NCBI RefSeq assembly: GCF_011044155.1
Contig: NZ_CP049056.1
Span: 1,736,001 to 1,800,000, forward strand
DNA: 64,000 nucleotides
Reading direction: 5' to 3'
Source: Pikeienuella piscinae
GTDB lineage: Bacteria; Pseudomonadota; Alphaproteobacteria; Rhodobacterales; Rhodobacteraceae
Shown: piece after piece, positions 1 through 9,059 of the stretch
How the letters are laid out: the number at the start of each line of letters is the position of its first letter
How positions within the stretch are numbered: the first letter of the stretch is position 1
The notes under the pieces: generated by a model
What the model was told of the DNA's origin: nothing
What the model saw: only the letters and a program-made list of their open reading frames with translations
The model's database searches: none
Translations under genes and position numbers: made by a program

Positions 1-119
1 AGCAGCCCGCCATCTCCGGTGCGCGCGGAGATATTGCCCGACGCGCCCGGCGTCAGCCCGCGCCGATAAAGCGAAGCGGCGAAGCGGCAGATCGCCTCCC
101 GAAGCAGCGCGTCGCTCAT
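1..119 (-). CDS. otnC: Class II aldolase/adducin-family decarboxylase, N-terminal part only
   Basis: Only the first 39 or so codons lie in the window; the gene runs off the left edge. The visible protein begins MSDALLREAI and contains LTPGASGNISAR, the phosphate-binding loop typical of class II aldolases. In family terms this is the 3-oxo-tetronate 4-phosphate decarboxylase that acts after the OtnK kinase and converts the phosphorylated 3-oxo-tetronate to dihydroxyacetone phosphate and CO2. Its ATG overlaps the stop of the kinase gene by four bases (ATGA at 116-119), so the two are translationally coupled and the pathway context is strong. Specific substrate and C-terminal metal ligands are not visible. 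Confidence 0.8.
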   Translation of the reverse strand, partial: MSDALLREAICRFAASLYRRGLTPGASGNISARTGDGGL

Positions 120-1384
120 GGCGCGCCCGCCGGCGCGGTTCGCGGACCAAGAGCCTCCACCGCCCTGGCGAAGAAATCCGCGCCGCCGAAATTGCCCGAT
201 TTGAGCGCAAGTGCCAGATCGCGCCCCTCGGCCTTCAGCGCCGGCACGCCGGGGTCGATTTCCGGCCCGATCCGCAGCGCGCCGAGACCGAGCGCCTCCA
301 CCACCGCGCCCGAGGTTTCGCCCCCCGCGGTCACGAGGCGGCGCACGCCGCCGCCGACAAGCCCGACCGCGGCCTCGCCCATCACCCGCTCGATCGCCGC
401 CGCGACTTCCTCGCGCCCGAACCTTTCCTGCGCCGCGTGCACGGTCTCCGGCTCGGCGGACGAATAGACGAGCGGGACGCCTCCCTTCGCCACCAGCGCC
501 CATTCGGCGATGCTCACCCCGGTCATCTCGCCCGCCATGACCTGCTCGGCGCGGATCTCCAGCTTCGGGCCGCGATGCGCGGCGACTTGGCCGCGCGTCG
601 CGGTTGAGCAGGAGCCGGAAAGGATCGCCGCCGGGCCCGCGACCCCACGCCACTGGGCGCCGGCGCCGGAAAGAAGTCCCGCGCGGCGAAAATTCTCCGG
701 CAGGCCCAGCGCCACGCCGGAGCCGCCGGTCACCAGCTTCAACCCCGAAGCCGCCGCGCCGATCGCCATCAGGTCGGCGTCGGAAATCGCGTCGACGACA
801 ATCAGCCGCCGCCCCGCCGCGTCCTCCGCCTCCAGCGCCGCGAGGATCGCCGCGGCGCCCCGCGCCACCACCGGCGCCGCGACATGGCCGACGCCGAGTG
901 CGGTTTGCCGCGCCAACCAGCGCCGCAGGTCGCTGTCGGTCATCGGCGTCAACGGATGGTCTCGCATCCCGCTTTCCGAGAGCAACGCGTCACCGACGAA
1001 GAGATGCCCCTGATAGACCGAGCGCCCGGCGGCCGGGAACGCCGGACAGACGATCACCGAAGTCGCGTCCAGCGCCGCGGCCATCGCCTCCGCGACCGGA
1101 CCGATATTGCCCTCCGGCGTCGAATCGAAGGTGGAGCAGTATTTGAAGAAGAATTGCCGGCAGCCCTGCCGCGCCAGCCATTCGAGTGCGTGGAGCGATT
1201 GACGCACGGCCGCGTCCTTCGGAAGCGTGCGCGACTTCAACGCCACGACTCCGGCCTCCACATCGGCGCCCGCCGGCCCGTCCGGCGCGCCGGTATACTG
1301 TGTCACCCGCATCCCGCCCTTCGCCAGCGTGTTGGCGAGATCGGACGAGCCGGTGAAATCGTCGCCGACGCAGCCCAGCAGCAT
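116..1384 (-). CDS. otnK: 3-oxo-tetronate 4-kinase (four-carbon acid sugar kinase, DUF1537 family)
   Basis: 422 residues, the usual length for the family. The protein opens MLLGCVGDDFTGSSDLANTL, with the N-terminal GDDFTG motif of DUF1537 kinases, and has a C-terminal nucleotide-binding section with TAGGETSGAV. It would phosphorylate a 3-oxo-tetronate made by the dehydrogenase encoded just upstream, in the cytoplasm. The longer frame begins with arginine-rich sequence antisense to the neighbour. The chosen ATG at 1384 shares one base with the stop of ltnD (TGATG), which indicates coupled translation. Gene order dehydrogenase-kinase-aldolase is the classic L-threonate or D-erythronate catabolic module; the exact stereoisomer cannot be decided here. 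Confidence 0.9.
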   Translation of the reverse strand: MLLGCVGDDFTGSSDLANTLAKGGMRVTQYTGAPDGPAGADVEAGVVALKSRTLPKDAAVRQSLHALEWLARQGCRQFFFKYCSTFDSTPEGNIGPVAEAMAAALDATSVIVCPAFPAAGRSVYQGHLFVGDALLSESGMRDHPLTPMTDSDLRRWLARQTALGVGHVAAPVVARGAAAILAALEAEDAAGRRLIVVDAISDADLMAIGAAASGLKLVTGGSGVALGLPENFRRAGLLSGAGAQWRGVAGPAAILSGSCSTATRGQVAAHRGPKLEIRAEQVMAGEMTGVSIAEWALVAKGGVPLVYSSAEPETVHAAQERFGREEVAAAIERVMGEAAVGLVGGGVRRLVTAGGETSGAVVEALGLGALRIGPEIDPGVPALKAEGRDLALALKSGNFGGADFFARAVEALGPRTAPAGAP

Positions 1385-2277
1385 CAGGAGTCTCCCGGCA
1401 GCGTCAGCCCGGCGTTCCGCGCGTAGACCTTTGCGACCGCTGAATCGTCCTCGCCCCCGAGGCCGGACCCCGACGCGGCGACGAACTGCTGCAGTGTCGC
1501 CGCCGTCAGCGGCGCCGAAAACTTCGCGCGACTGGCGATGTCGAGCACGATGCCAAGATCCTTCAGCCAGATGTCCACCGCCGAGAGCGGCGTGTAATCG
1601 CCCGCGGCGATGTGGGGACCGCGATTCTGCAGCGCCCAGCTCGAGCCGGCGCATTTCGCGATCACCTCCAGAGTCTTTTGCGGCGCGACGCCCTGCGTCA
1701 TGCCGAATGTCAGCGCCTCGGCCGCCGCCGCGATATGAACGCCGACCAGCATCTGGTTGATCGCCTTCATCGCGCTGCCGGCGCCGGATTCCTCGCCAAG
1801 CTCGAAAACCGTCTCCGCCATCGCGTCGAGCGCCGGCCGCGCCGTCCGGAACGCCGCATCGGAACCCGAGGCGAGGATCGACAGCGCGCCAGCCGCAGCC
1901 TTGACCGCGCCGCCGGAGATCGGCGCGTCGAGATAATGAAGGCCGAGCGCCCCGGCGCGTTCCGCGAACTCGCGCGCCCGATCCGGCGCCATGGTGACGC
2001 AGGAGACCACGACCGCCCCCTTCCGCAGCCGCGCCGCCACGCCTTCCGGGCCGAAAAGCGCTTCTTCAACCTGCGCGGCGTTCACTACGACGATGACAAG
2101 TATGTCGATTCCGGCGGCGATTGCATCGAGCGTCCCTTCCGCGCCGCCAGCCGCCCTGAACGCGGCGGTCCTGTCAGCATCCCTGTCGAAACCATGAACC
2201 TCCAACCCCGCAGCGAGGCATGATCGCGCCATGCCGCCCCCCATCGCTCCGAGCCCGATAATCGCAATCTTTGTCAT
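1384..2277 (-). CDS. ltnD: L-threonate/tetronate 2-dehydrogenase (beta-hydroxyacid dehydrogenase family)
   Basis: 297 residues. An N-terminal Rossmann motif (GLGAMGGG, residues about 8-15) is followed by the substrate-binding segment DAPISGGAVKAAAG and the conserved GSGSAMKAINQML-type helix, here GAGSAMKAINQ, whose lysine is the catalytic residue of the 3-hydroxyisobutyrate dehydrogenase family. It would oxidise a four-carbon sugar acid at C2 with NAD+, the first step before OtnK. First gene of the visible operon, with about 580 bases of non-coding DNA upstream that probably contains its promoter. The ATG at 2277 starts the Rossmann strand (MTKIAIIG); upstream codons of the open frame are not protein-like. 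Other 3-hydroxyacid substrates are possible. Confidence 0.85.
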   Translation of the reverse strand: MTKIAIIGLGAMGGGMARSCLAAGLEVHGFDRDADRTAAFRAAGGAEGTLDAIAAGIDILVIVVVNAAQVEEALFGPEGVAARLRKGAVVVSCVTMAPDRAREFAERAGALGLHYLDAPISGGAVKAAAGALSILASGSDAAFRTARPALDAMAETVFELGEESGAGSAMKAINQMLVGVHIAAAAEALTFGMTQGVAPQKTLEVIAKCAGSSWALQNRGPHIAAGDYTPLSAVDIWLKDLGIVLDIASRAKFSAPLTAATLQQFVAASGSGLGGEDDSAVAKVYARNAGLTLPGDS

Positions 2278-2854
2278 TTTCGCTCCACATCTCCCCTTGG
2301 CGCTCCACCGTCGAATTAACACCAGTTCTAAGTCGGGGAAAACGCCAGGGATGCACATCGCGCGCCGCTTCGAGGGGCGCGGCGGAAAAAGCGGCACGCG
2401 ACGCCCCCAACCTGACGCGTCTCTCAAAACGGCCATGAAATCGCCAGCGGCCAGTTCAGGATGAGCCGGGATTGAAACGGCGCCCGCCTTCGCCGGCCGC
2501 CGAGCAATTTTCACGTACATGGTCGAGACGCTCGCCGGGAGTTGCGGGCGTCGCGCAATTTCGCGCCCGAATCCTTCGCCGAACCGACAGGAAACGGCCG
2601 CCGCAGGCCGCGATCATCTCATGGGCGGACGGATGGCGCCCGCTCAGGCGTTGACGACGTTCGCCGATCCGGCGAATTCGCATAAGCGCCTCACCCCCCC
2701 GCGCACCACACTAGGCGCGGGGCGCGCGACGCCGTCCTCAAGCCGCAGAATAGATTCGGGCCAGCGCATGCGCGCCGACGCCGCGCTCGCGCGCATGCGC
2801 TGGATTCCGACGCGAGCCTGTCCAGCCTGACCGCGCAGCGGCCAGATCGGCGGG
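2278..2854. other. Non-coding gap upstream of ltnD
   Basis: No convincing gene is seen in these 577 bases; the open frames here are arginine-rich antisense products. The gap should hold the ltnD promoter on the minus strand near 2278-2400. It also contains two perfect inverted repeats: a 7-bp one with a 3-base loop at 2660-2676 (TTCGCCG / CGGCGAA) and a 15-bp one at 2761-2803, described separately. Confidence 0.5.
2761..2803 (-). terminator. Perfect 15-bp hairpin behind the peroxiredoxin gene
   Basis: Arms 2761-2775 (CCAGCGCATGCGCGC) and 2789-2803 are exact reverse complements with a 13-base loop. The hairpin begins about 50 bases after the peroxiredoxin stop codon on the minus strand, where a terminator would be expected. 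No T-run follows on either strand, so it may be a 3'-end stabiliser or a Rho-assisted stop rather than a classic intrinsic terminator. Confidence 0.45.
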
Positions 2855-3343
2855 TCAGATCTGGTCGACCAGCGCTTCGCCAAGCGAGCACACCGCCTCG
2901 CCAGGCGAGTCCTCGACGTTCAGCACCTTGACGACGCCATCTTCGACCAGCATCGAATACCGCTTCGAGCGCGCGATCAGCCCGGCGGGAGGCGCGCTGA
3001 AATCGAGGCCGAGCGCCTTGGTGAAGGCGCTTTCCGGGTCCGCCAGCATCCGTATGCCCGCCGCCGTCGCGCCCGTCGCCTCTCCCCAAGCCTTCATGAC
3101 GAAGGGGTCGTTGACCGAGACGCAGACGATCTCGTCCACACCCTTGCCGCCAAGCGCCTCCGCCGCTTTCACGAAACTCGGCACATGTGTGTTGTGACAG
3201 GTCGGGGTGAAGGCGCCCGGCACCGCGAAAAGCGCGACCTTGCGCCCGCCGGTCAGGTCCGCGACCGCGACCGCTTCCGGGCCCGACGCTCCAAGTTCGA
3301 CTAGCTTCGCTTCCGGCAGTTTCTCTCCGACGGCGATGGACAT
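2855..3343 (-). CDS. Peroxiredoxin, Prx5 (AhpE/PMP20-like, redoxin) type
   Basis: 162 residues, standard for the Prx5 group. The peroxidatic cysteine lies in PGAFTPTCHNTHVP (Cys49), with the Prx5 hallmark RYSML later in the chain and a second cysteine in GEAVCSLGEAL near the C-terminus that could resolve the disulfide. It reduces hydrogen peroxide and organic hydroperoxides in the cytoplasm using a thiol donor such as glutaredoxin or glutathione. Single gene, transcribed leftward, followed by the hairpin at 2761-2803. Some relatives are fused to glutaredoxin; this one is not. Confidence 0.92.
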   Translation of the reverse strand: MSIAVGEKLPEAKLVELGASGPEAVAVADLTGGRKVALFAVPGAFTPTCHNTHVPSFVKAAEALGGKGVDEIVCVSVNDPFVMKAWGEATGATAAGIRMLADPESAFTKALGLDFSAPPAGLIARSKRYSMLVEDGVVKVLNVEDSPGEAVCSLGEALVDQI

Positions 3344-3403
3344 GGGCGGCGCTCCTTTTGCGGCTTTGCGGTCGGCGGGACTATAACCGGGGCGCGCCCG
3401 TTG

Positions 3404-3991
3404 TCACGCGCCCTCGCCATTCGCCGCATCACGAATACGCGCGATCGTGATGCGCGACTCGCCATAAGCGCGCCGATCCAGCGCTTCGAGGATCGCGGGC
3501 GTTTCGGCCGAGGCCGCCTCCTCCAGCACGATCAGCGCCGCCGGCGCGATCCAGCCTCCTTCCGCCGCCGAGGCGAGCGCGGCGTCGGCCAGACCGGCGC
3601 CATAAGGCGGGTCGAGGAAGATCAGGTCGAACGCCTCGCCCCGGAGCGGCCCGAGCCGCGTCGCGTCGCGCCGCCAGATCTTCGTCGATCCAGTCAGGCC
3701 GAAGCGTTCGACGTTCTCGCGGATCAGCGCGCGCGCAGGCGCATGATCGTCGACAAAAACCGCCCGCGCCGCCCCCCGGCTCATCGCCTCGACGCCAAGC
3801 GCGCCGGAGCCGGCGAAAAGATCGAGCACGCGGCGCCCTTCGGGCGCGGCGTCGTAAGGGCCATGGGCGAGGAGGTTGAAAATGCTTTCGCGAACCCGGT
3901 CCGAGGTTGGGCGCAGATGCGCCGCGCCGCCCCAGTCGCGCCCCGGCGCCGCGAGGGCGCGGCCGCGAAACGCCCCGCCCACCACCCTCAT
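3404..3991 (-). CDS. rsmD: 16S rRNA (guanine(966)-N(2))-methyltransferase
   Basis: 195 residues. It starts MRVVGGAFRGR, the conserved N-terminus of RsmD, followed by LRPTSDRVRESIFN, a SAM-binding motif DLFAGSGALGVEA and the catalytic DPPYG motif typical of N2-guanine methyltransferases. It methylates G966 of 16S rRNA in the assembled small subunit. About 94 bases separate it from the upstream acuI gene on the same strand, so co-transcription is possible. Length and all motifs are intact. Confidence 0.93.
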   Translation of the reverse strand: MRVVGGAFRGRALAAPGRDWGGAAHLRPTSDRVRESIFNLLAHGPYDAAPEGRRVLDLFAGSGALGVEAMSRGAARAVFVDDHAPARALIRENVERFGLTGSTKIWRRDATRLGPLRGEAFDLIFLDPPYGAGLADAALASAAEGGWIAPAALIVLEEAASAETPAILEALDRRAYGESRITIARIRDAANGEGA

Positions 3992-4085
3992 GGCGCCGGA
4001 CTCACGACGCCGCGCCCGGCGCGGGGAGCTTCGAACGCGAAGAGGGCCGCGCGAACGAAACCGGCTTCGGGTTCGCGCATCGCCC

Positions 4086-5081
4086 TCAGCCGGCTTTCAC
4101 ATCGACGACGACGCGGCCCTTCACGCCGCCCTTCAGGATCGCCGCGCCGAGCTCAGGCAAGTCGGCCAGCTTCGCCTCCTCCACCATCGCGTCGAGCTTT
4201 TCGAGCGGCAGATCGGTGGAGAGGCGCCGCCATGCGGCCAGCCGGGCCTCATAAGGCTGCATCACGCTGTCGATGCCGAGGATGTTCACACCGCGCAGGA
4301 GAAACGGGACCACAGTCGCCGGTAGCTTGGCGCCGCCGGCGAGCCCGACCGCCGCAACGGAGCCGCCATATTTCATCTGCGTCAGAACCCGCGCCAGCAT
4401 CGTCCCGCCAACGGCGTCGACGCAGCCCGTCCAGGTTTCCTTGTCCAGCGGCCGGGTCGGCGCATCGGCGAGATCCTCGCGCGGCACGATGCGCGTAGCG
4501 CCGAGACCGCGCAGGTAATCCTCCGTTTCTGGCCGGCCCGTCACCGCTGCGACCTCGTAGCCGAGATGCGCGAGGATCGCGACGGCGACCGACCCTACCC
4601 CGCCGGCCGCGCCGGTGACCAGAACCGGGCCGTTTCCGGGCCTGAGGCCGTGCGCCTCCAACGCCGTGACCGCCAGCATCGAGGTCAGCCCGGCCGTGCC
4701 GATAGCCATGGCCTGCCGCGTCGTCAGCCCGCCGGGCAACGGCACGAGCCAGTCGGCTTTCGCCCGCGCCTTCTGCGCGTAGCCGCCCCAGACGACCTCG
4801 CCGACGCGCCATCCGGTCAGCACCACCTTGTCGCCTGGCTTGTAGCGCGCGTCGCTGCTCTCGGCGACGGTTCCCGCATAATCGATGCCCGGCACATGCG
4901 GAAAGTTTCGCACGAGTCCGCCCGCCCCGGTCAGGCAGAGCCCATCCTTGTAGTTCAACGTCGAATATTCAACGTCGATCAGCACCTCTCCCTCCGGCAA
5001 CCGGTCGACGTCCAACGTCGTCAGTTTCTGGCTGATCGCGCCGTCTTCGGCTTTTTCGACAAGAAGGGCGGTGAAGGGCAT
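4086..5081 (-). CDS. acuI: Acrylyl-CoA reductase (NADPH), AcuI/YhdH-type quinone oxidoreductase
   Basis: 331 residues, zinc-independent medium-chain dehydrogenase. Recognisable blocks are STLNYKDGL near the N-terminus, FPHVPGIDYAGTV, the NADPH-binding GAAGGVGSVAV stretch, and GIDSVMQPYEARLAAW near the C-terminus, all typical of AcuI/YhdH. In Rhodobacter relatives AcuI reduces acryloyl-CoA to propionyl-CoA in 3-hydroxypropionate and DMSP metabolism and protects against toxic acrylate. No DMSP lyase or other acu gene is adjacent, so a general detoxifying role is as likely. Divergent from the LpxR-like gene, with 236 bases between starts. Confidence 0.88.
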   Translation of the reverse strand: MPFTALLVEKAEDGAISQKLTTLDVDRLPEGEVLIDVEYSTLNYKDGLCLTGAGGLVRNFPHVPGIDYAGTVAESSDARYKPGDKVVLTGWRVGEVVWGGYAQKARAKADWLVPLPGGLTTRQAMAIGTAGLTSMLAVTALEAHGLRPGNGPVLVTGAAGGVGSVAVAILAHLGYEVAAVTGRPETEDYLRGLGATRIVPREDLADAPTRPLDKETWTGCVDAVGGTMLARVLTQMKYGGSVAAVGLAGGAKLPATVVPFLLRGVNILGIDSVMQPYEARLAAWRRLSTDLPLEKLDAMVEEAKLADLPELGAAILKGGVKGRVVVDVKAG

Positions 5082-5317
5082 TCGGGCCTCCCGGCGCTGA
5101 CTGAAATCCGGGCGGAGCTAACGGGCCGGAGCGGGTTTTGTCAAACCTGGTCGGTGCGACGACACGCGGCTTCGTGAGACGGATCGACGCGGGCCCTGTC
5201 GAGCGAGGGAACCGTCGCGGAGTTTGGTTGTTGTACCTATCGGAAAACTGGGAGACCGAGCGTCCGCGGCGCGCTATGGGCGGCGGCGGCGCGGCGACAA
5301 TATCGAAGGAACGCCAG

Positions 5318-6340
5318 ATGCGAAGCATCCGCCTCAGCAGCGGCATCCTTGTCGTGGCCGCCGCAAGCCTCGTTCCCCTGCATATGGTCGCGGCGGAAGA
5401 TGCGACGGATGGAAGTGTCTACCTCGGCATCGAGAACGACGTCTTCGCCGGGACCGACAACCACTACACGAGTGGCGTCCACGGCGAATACACCAGCGCG
5501 CCCGGCGAGACGCCGCCTCTGCTGACGCCGATCCGGCGCGCCATCGCGCCGCTGCTCGACGATACAGCGGAATGGCGCATGATCCTGGGTGCGGGTCAGG
5601 CGATTTTCGTGCCGCCCGACATTCGCATCGCGGCGCCGGCGGCGGACCAGCGTCCCTACGCCGGATGGCTCTACGCCCATGTCGGGCTCGCCGCGGAGCA
5701 AGAGAGGCGCCTCGACATCTTTCGGGCCAGGCTCGGCGTCCTCGGTCCATCGTCGCTGGCCGAACTGGTCCAGAAGCGGCTGCACCGCCAGATCGGCTCG
5801 CCCCGGCCCGAGGGTTGGGAGACGCAGATCGGGGCGCAGCCGACCGTCGACCTGTACTATCAGCACATCCACCGTTTCGGGGGGCGCTTCGATATCGGCG
5901 GCGCGCGGTTCAAAGCCGAGTTTCTGCCGCATGTCCGGATGGAGGCCGGCAATGTCGATACCTATGGCGCGCTCGGGTTCTCGCTCCGGGTCGGCCAGAA
6001 TTACGCTGAGGATTTTGGCCCCGCCGCCCGAAGGCGCGGCGCGAGCGGCGGCGGCGTCGCCACGCCGGAGAGCGGATTCGGCTGGAGCGTTTTCGCCAGC
6101 GTCGAAGGCCGCGCCATCGCCCATGCCGGGCTGATCGAGGGGCCGCTGTTCAGCGAAAGCCGCGAAGCGGAGCCGGAGCGTCTGACCGGCGATGTCGGCG
6201 TCGGCCTGTCGCTTTCATATGGGCCGGCCGAACTCAGTTACACACACGTCATCGAGTCGAAGGAATACGCCGCCCAGCGCCGGACCGGCGCGCTCGGCCA
6301 TCACCAGTTCGGCGCGCTCAACCTCCGCGTAAGCTTCTGA
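5318..6340 (+). CDS. Outer-membrane lipid A deacylase, LpxR family (DUF2219)
   Basis: 340 residues. A signal peptide (about residues 1-26, ending VAAE) precedes a beta-barrel. The mature N-terminus has YLGIENDVFAGTDNHYTSG, matching the ND...TD..YT.G signature of LpxR, and RPYAGW follows about 100 residues later. The chain ends LNLRVSF with a terminal Phe, the usual signal for Bam-dependent insertion. LpxR removes the 3'-acyloxyacyl chain from lipid A. The ATG at 5318 is preceded by GAAGGA with a 7-base gap; the longer upstream frame is not signal-peptide-like. Activity on this organism's lipid A is inferred from family only. Confidence 0.8.
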   Translation: MRSIRLSSGILVVAAASLVPLHMVAAEDATDGSVYLGIENDVFAGTDNHYTSGVHGEYTSAPGETPPLLTPIRRAIAPLLDDTAEWRMILGAGQAIFVPPDIRIAAPAADQRPYAGWLYAHVGLAAEQERRLDIFRARLGVLGPSSLAELVQKRLHRQIGSPRPEGWETQIGAQPTVDLYYQHIHRFGGRFDIGGARFKAEFLPHVRMEAGNVDTYGALGFSLRVGQNYAEDFGPAARRRGASGGGVATPESGFGWSVFASVEGRAIAHAGLIEGPLFSESREAEPERLTGDVGVGLSLSYGPAELSYTHVIESKEYAAQRRTGALGHHQFGALNLRVSF

Positions 6341-6349
6341 CCACCTGGG

Positions 6350-7192
6350 TCAGGCGCGTTCGATCCGCTCGAAGAAGGCCGAAAGACGCGCGGCCACCGC
6401 CGTCGGATCGTCAACCGGGCTGAGATGTCCGGCGCCGGCGATCTCGGCCCTTTCGGCTTCGGGCAGCCGCGTCTGGATCACGTCAAGGATCGCCTTCGCG
6501 GACGCCTGCGTTCGCTCACCCTGCATCAGCAGGACCGGCGCTCTGATCGTGGAGAGCGCATCCCCGTCGATCTGCCCTTCGGGCCAACCTGAAACCATGT
6601 CGAAATCCTCGACGAGGAATGAGAGCGCGCGCGCCACCGCGTCGCGCGCCGCCTCCGGCATCCGGTCGAACTGCCCTGGTTGGCCCCAGGCTTCCATGAA
6701 GGCGCGGGCGCCGTCATGAAAGCGCCCGTCGGCGCAGGCGCGATAGACCGGAGCCATGGCGCGGGCGTTTTCCTCGTCCTCCTCCCCGCCCGGAGCGGAA
6801 AGAAGGTGAAAATAGACCGGCTCGATCAGAGTGAGGGACCAGGTGAGATCGGGCCGCTTCACCGCCACCCGCCCCATCACCGCGCCGCCGAGCGAAAGCC
6901 CGACGAGATGGGCCGACCCGGACCCGGTCGCCGCAGCCACGCCCTCGACATAGGCGACCGCCTGTAGCTGGAGCGAAAGCGCCCGGTCGCCGCGGTCCGA
7001 GACGCCGTGCCCCGGCATGTCGATCGAGACACAGCGCCAGCGTTCCGCCAGCTGCGTCATCACGATTCTCCAGAGCCCCGCGAAGGCGAGCGAACAATGC
7101 GCGAGAATCACGCGCGGCGCCGCTTCCGGGCCAGCCTCCAGCACCCCGACGCGATGGCCGTCGACTTCGATGATACGCTGCGTGAACTTCAT
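6350..7192 (-). CDS. Alpha/beta-fold hydrolase
   Basis: 280 residues. It has the oxyanion region [12 protein letters not shown], the nucleophile elbow GLSLGG (serine in [13 protein letters not shown]), an acid in the [10 protein letters not shown] region and the catalytic histidine in [11 protein letters not shown], so the triad is complete. Probably a cytoplasmic esterase or lactonase; substrate unknown. It starts two bases after the stop of the 2-hydroxychromene-2-carboxylate isomerase-like gene and is clearly in its operon, which hints at breakdown of an aromatic or glutathione-linked compound. Convergent with the LpxR-like gene, with only 9 bases between stops. Confidence 0.85.
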   Translation of the reverse strand: MKFTQRIIEVDGHRVGVLEAGPEAAPRVILAHCSLAFAGLWRIVMTQLAERWRCVSIDMPGHGVSDRGDRALSLQLQAVAYVEGVAAATGSGSAHLVGLSLGGAVMGRVAVKRPDLTWSLTLIEPVYFHLLSAPGGEEDEENARAMAPVYRACADGRFHDGARAFMEAWGQPGQFDRMPEAARDAVARALSFLVEDFDMVSGWPEGQIDGDALSTIRAPVLLMQGERTQASAKAILDVIQTRLPEAERAEIAGAGHLSPVDDPTAVAARLSAFFERIERA

Positions 7193-7194
7193 CC

Positions 7195-7800
7195 TCAGAA
7201 CTCGCCGGCGAGATGGGCGTCCAGATAATCGAGCCGGTCCTGACCCCAGAATTTCTGCCCGCTCTCCGCCACGATGTAGAACGGCGCCCCGAATACGCCG
7301 CGCTCGATCGCCTCGTCCGTCAAGGGGCCGATTCGCGCGGCGCCGGCCTCTCGATCCAGCGCAACGGGATCGAACCCGGAGGCGCGGAGCGCCGCATCGA
7401 TGACGGCGGGCGCGGCGATGTCCTGTTCCTCGGCCCAGCACGCGGCGAGAATACGCCGCGCAAGCGCTCCGACATCGCCTCCGCTCGCGCCTGCAATCGC
7501 CTCAGCCGCCAGAATCGCGGCGCAAGCCGGCGTCCCGTCAGTTGGCCAGTGCGCAGGATGGAGGGTGAGCGACAGCCCCGCGCGCTTCGCGATTCGCGGC
7601 AGTTCCTGCAACCGGTATTCCTGCCGCGCGGGAGGGCGCTGCGCCACCGGAAGCCCGCCGGCCGCCGCGATCGCTCGTCCGAAATCGATCGGTTTGTAGG
7701 CGATCGTCGCGCCGTGCTTCGCCGCGATCCGCTCCAATCCGTCGCCGGCGAGATAGGCGAAGGGCGACAGCGGGGTGAAATAATAGTCGATATGCGCCAT
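7195..7800 (-). CDS. 2-hydroxychromene-2-carboxylate isomerase-like protein (DsbA/kappa-GST family)
   Basis: 201 residues. It begins [19 protein letters not shown], the thioredoxin-fold start of kappa-class glutathione transferases, where a serine (LSPFAY) replaces the DsbA CxxC. The C-terminal [12 protein letters not shown] and [14 protein letters not shown] blocks are diagnostic of the NahD group. NahD uses glutathione to isomerise 2-hydroxychromene-2-carboxylate in naphthalene degradation, but many paralogues in this phylum have unknown substrates and no naphthalene genes are nearby. Leading gene of a two-gene operon with the hydrolase, divergent from prs. Confidence 0.85.
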   Translation of the reverse strand: MAHIDYYFTPLSPFAYLAGDGLERIAAKHGATIAYKPIDFGRAIAAAGGLPVAQRPPARQEYRLQELPRIAKRAGLSLTLHPAHWPTDGTPACAAILAAEAIAGASGGDVGALARRILAACWAEEQDIAAPAVIDAALRASGFDPVALDREAGAARIGPLTDEAIERGVFGAPFYIVAESGQKFWGQDRLDYLDAHLAGEF

Positions 7801-7914
7801 CGCGCCGTCCCTCTTGATTGTCGTCGGAGTCGCCGCACCTTGCCGCGCATGGCGGACTTTGCAAGCCCGCGTCGGACTGCTAGAGGAACGGCGCGCGCAT
7901 CAGGGGAGCCGCCG

Positions 7915-8931
7915 ATGAAGCCTGAAATTTCCATCCGCATGATCGCCGGCAACTCCAATCGCAAATTCGCAGAAGCGATGGCGCGAAGGATTTCCGTCTA
8001 CAGGGGCGAGCCGGTGCGGCTCGCGGATGTCCGGGTCGAACAATTCAACGATGGCGAGATCTTTGTCGAGATCTACGACAATGTCCGGAACGAGGAGGTT
8101 TTCGTCATCCAGTCGACGTCGAAACCGGCGAACGACAATCTCATGGAGATCCTGATCCTCACCGATGCGCTCCGCCGCGCCTCGGCCAAGCGCATCACCG
8201 CCGTCATGCCCTATTTCGGCTATGCGCGGCAGGACCGTAAGACCGCCGCCCGGACGCCGATCAGCGCGAAGCTGGTCGCCAATCTGCTCACTGAGGCCGG
8301 CGTCGACCGGGTCCTGACGATGGACCTTCACGCCGGACAGATTCAGGGGTTCTTCGACACGCCGGTGGATAATCTTTACGCCGCGCCGGTATTCGCGCTG
8401 GATGTGAAACATCATTTCAAGGATCTCGACGACGTCATCGTCGTATCCCCCGATGTCGGCGGCGTCGCGCGGGCGCGGGAGTTGGCGAAGCGCATCGGAG
8501 TCGGCCTCGCCATCGTCGACAAGCGCCGCGGCGCGCCGGGCGAGGTCGAATCGATGACCGTGATCGGCGACGTCTCCGGGCGGCGCTGCATCATCGTCGA
8601 CGATATCTGCGACACCGCCGGGACGCTCTGCAAGGCGGGCGACCTTCTGTTGGGCCAGGGCGCGACCGAAGTTCACTCCTACATCACCCACGGCGTGCTT
8701 TCCGGCCCTGCGGTGGAGCGGATCACCTCGTCCTCGATGAAGTCGCTCGTCATCACCGACTCGATCCAGGCGACGCCGGATGTGAAGGCGGCGAAGAATA
8801 TCCGTGTGGTCTCCGTCGCTCCGCTGTTCGCGCAGGCGATGCTGAACGTCGCCGCCGGCAACTCCGTCTCCTCGCTCTTTGACGAGGCGATGCTCGGCCC
8901 GATCTACGAAGCGTTCTACAGATTCGACTGA
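7915..8931 (+). CDS. prs: Ribose-phosphate pyrophosphokinase (PRPP synthetase)
   Basis: 338 residues. It makes 5-phosphoribosyl diphosphate from ribose 5-phosphate and ATP for purine, pyrimidine, His, Trp and NAD synthesis. The family is clear from [34 protein letters not shown] (ATP-binding loop), [11 protein letters not shown] and the PRPP loop [12 protein letters not shown]. The open frame runs further upstream, but the ATG at 7915 is preceded by AGGGGAG with an 8-base gap and gives the standard N-terminus. The length is somewhat above the typical 310-320 residues because of a short N-terminal extension and small insertions. It acts as a cytoplasmic hexamer. Confidence 0.96.
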   Translation: MKPEISIRMIAGNSNRKFAEAMARRISVYRGEPVRLADVRVEQFNDGEIFVEIYDNVRNEEVFVIQSTSKPANDNLMEILILTDALRRASAKRITAVMPYFGYARQDRKTAARTPISAKLVANLLTEAGVDRVLTMDLHAGQIQGFFDTPVDNLYAAPVFALDVKHHFKDLDDVIVVSPDVGGVARARELAKRIGVGLAIVDKRRGAPGEVESMTVIGDVSGRRCIIVDDICDTAGTLCKAGDLLLGQGATEVHSYITHGVLSGPAVERITSSSMKSLVITDSIQATPDVKAAKNIRVVSVAPLFAQAMLNVAAGNSVSSLFDEAMLGPIYEAFYRFD

Positions 8932-8965
8932 AGGGCCTCCGGCGCGCCGAATTGTTAAGATCGGC

Positions 8966-8990
8966 GGAACGATCACAGTGATCGAACGTT
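8966..8990 (+). promoter_or_regulatory. EcfG-type (general stress response) promoter for csbD
   Basis: GGAAC at 8966-8970 and CGTT at 8987-8990 are separated by exactly 16 bases, the -35/-10 arrangement recognised by the alphaproteobacterial stress sigma factor EcfG. The spacer includes a perfect dyad CGATCAC-A-GTGATCG (8970-8984). It lies 70 bases upstream of a CsbD-family stress gene, which fits. Confidence 0.65.
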
Positions 8991-9059
8991 TCTCCTTCAA
9001 CCACGCACCGTGTGGCTCATCCCTGCGTGGTCAGTCATACGCAAAAAAGGAGAATCGCG

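Noticed and set aside
5208-5232. Possible EcfG promoter upstream of the LpxR-like gene (GGAAC-N16-TGTT)
   Set aside because: The -10 reads TGTT rather than CGTT at either allowed spacing, so the match is not convincing.
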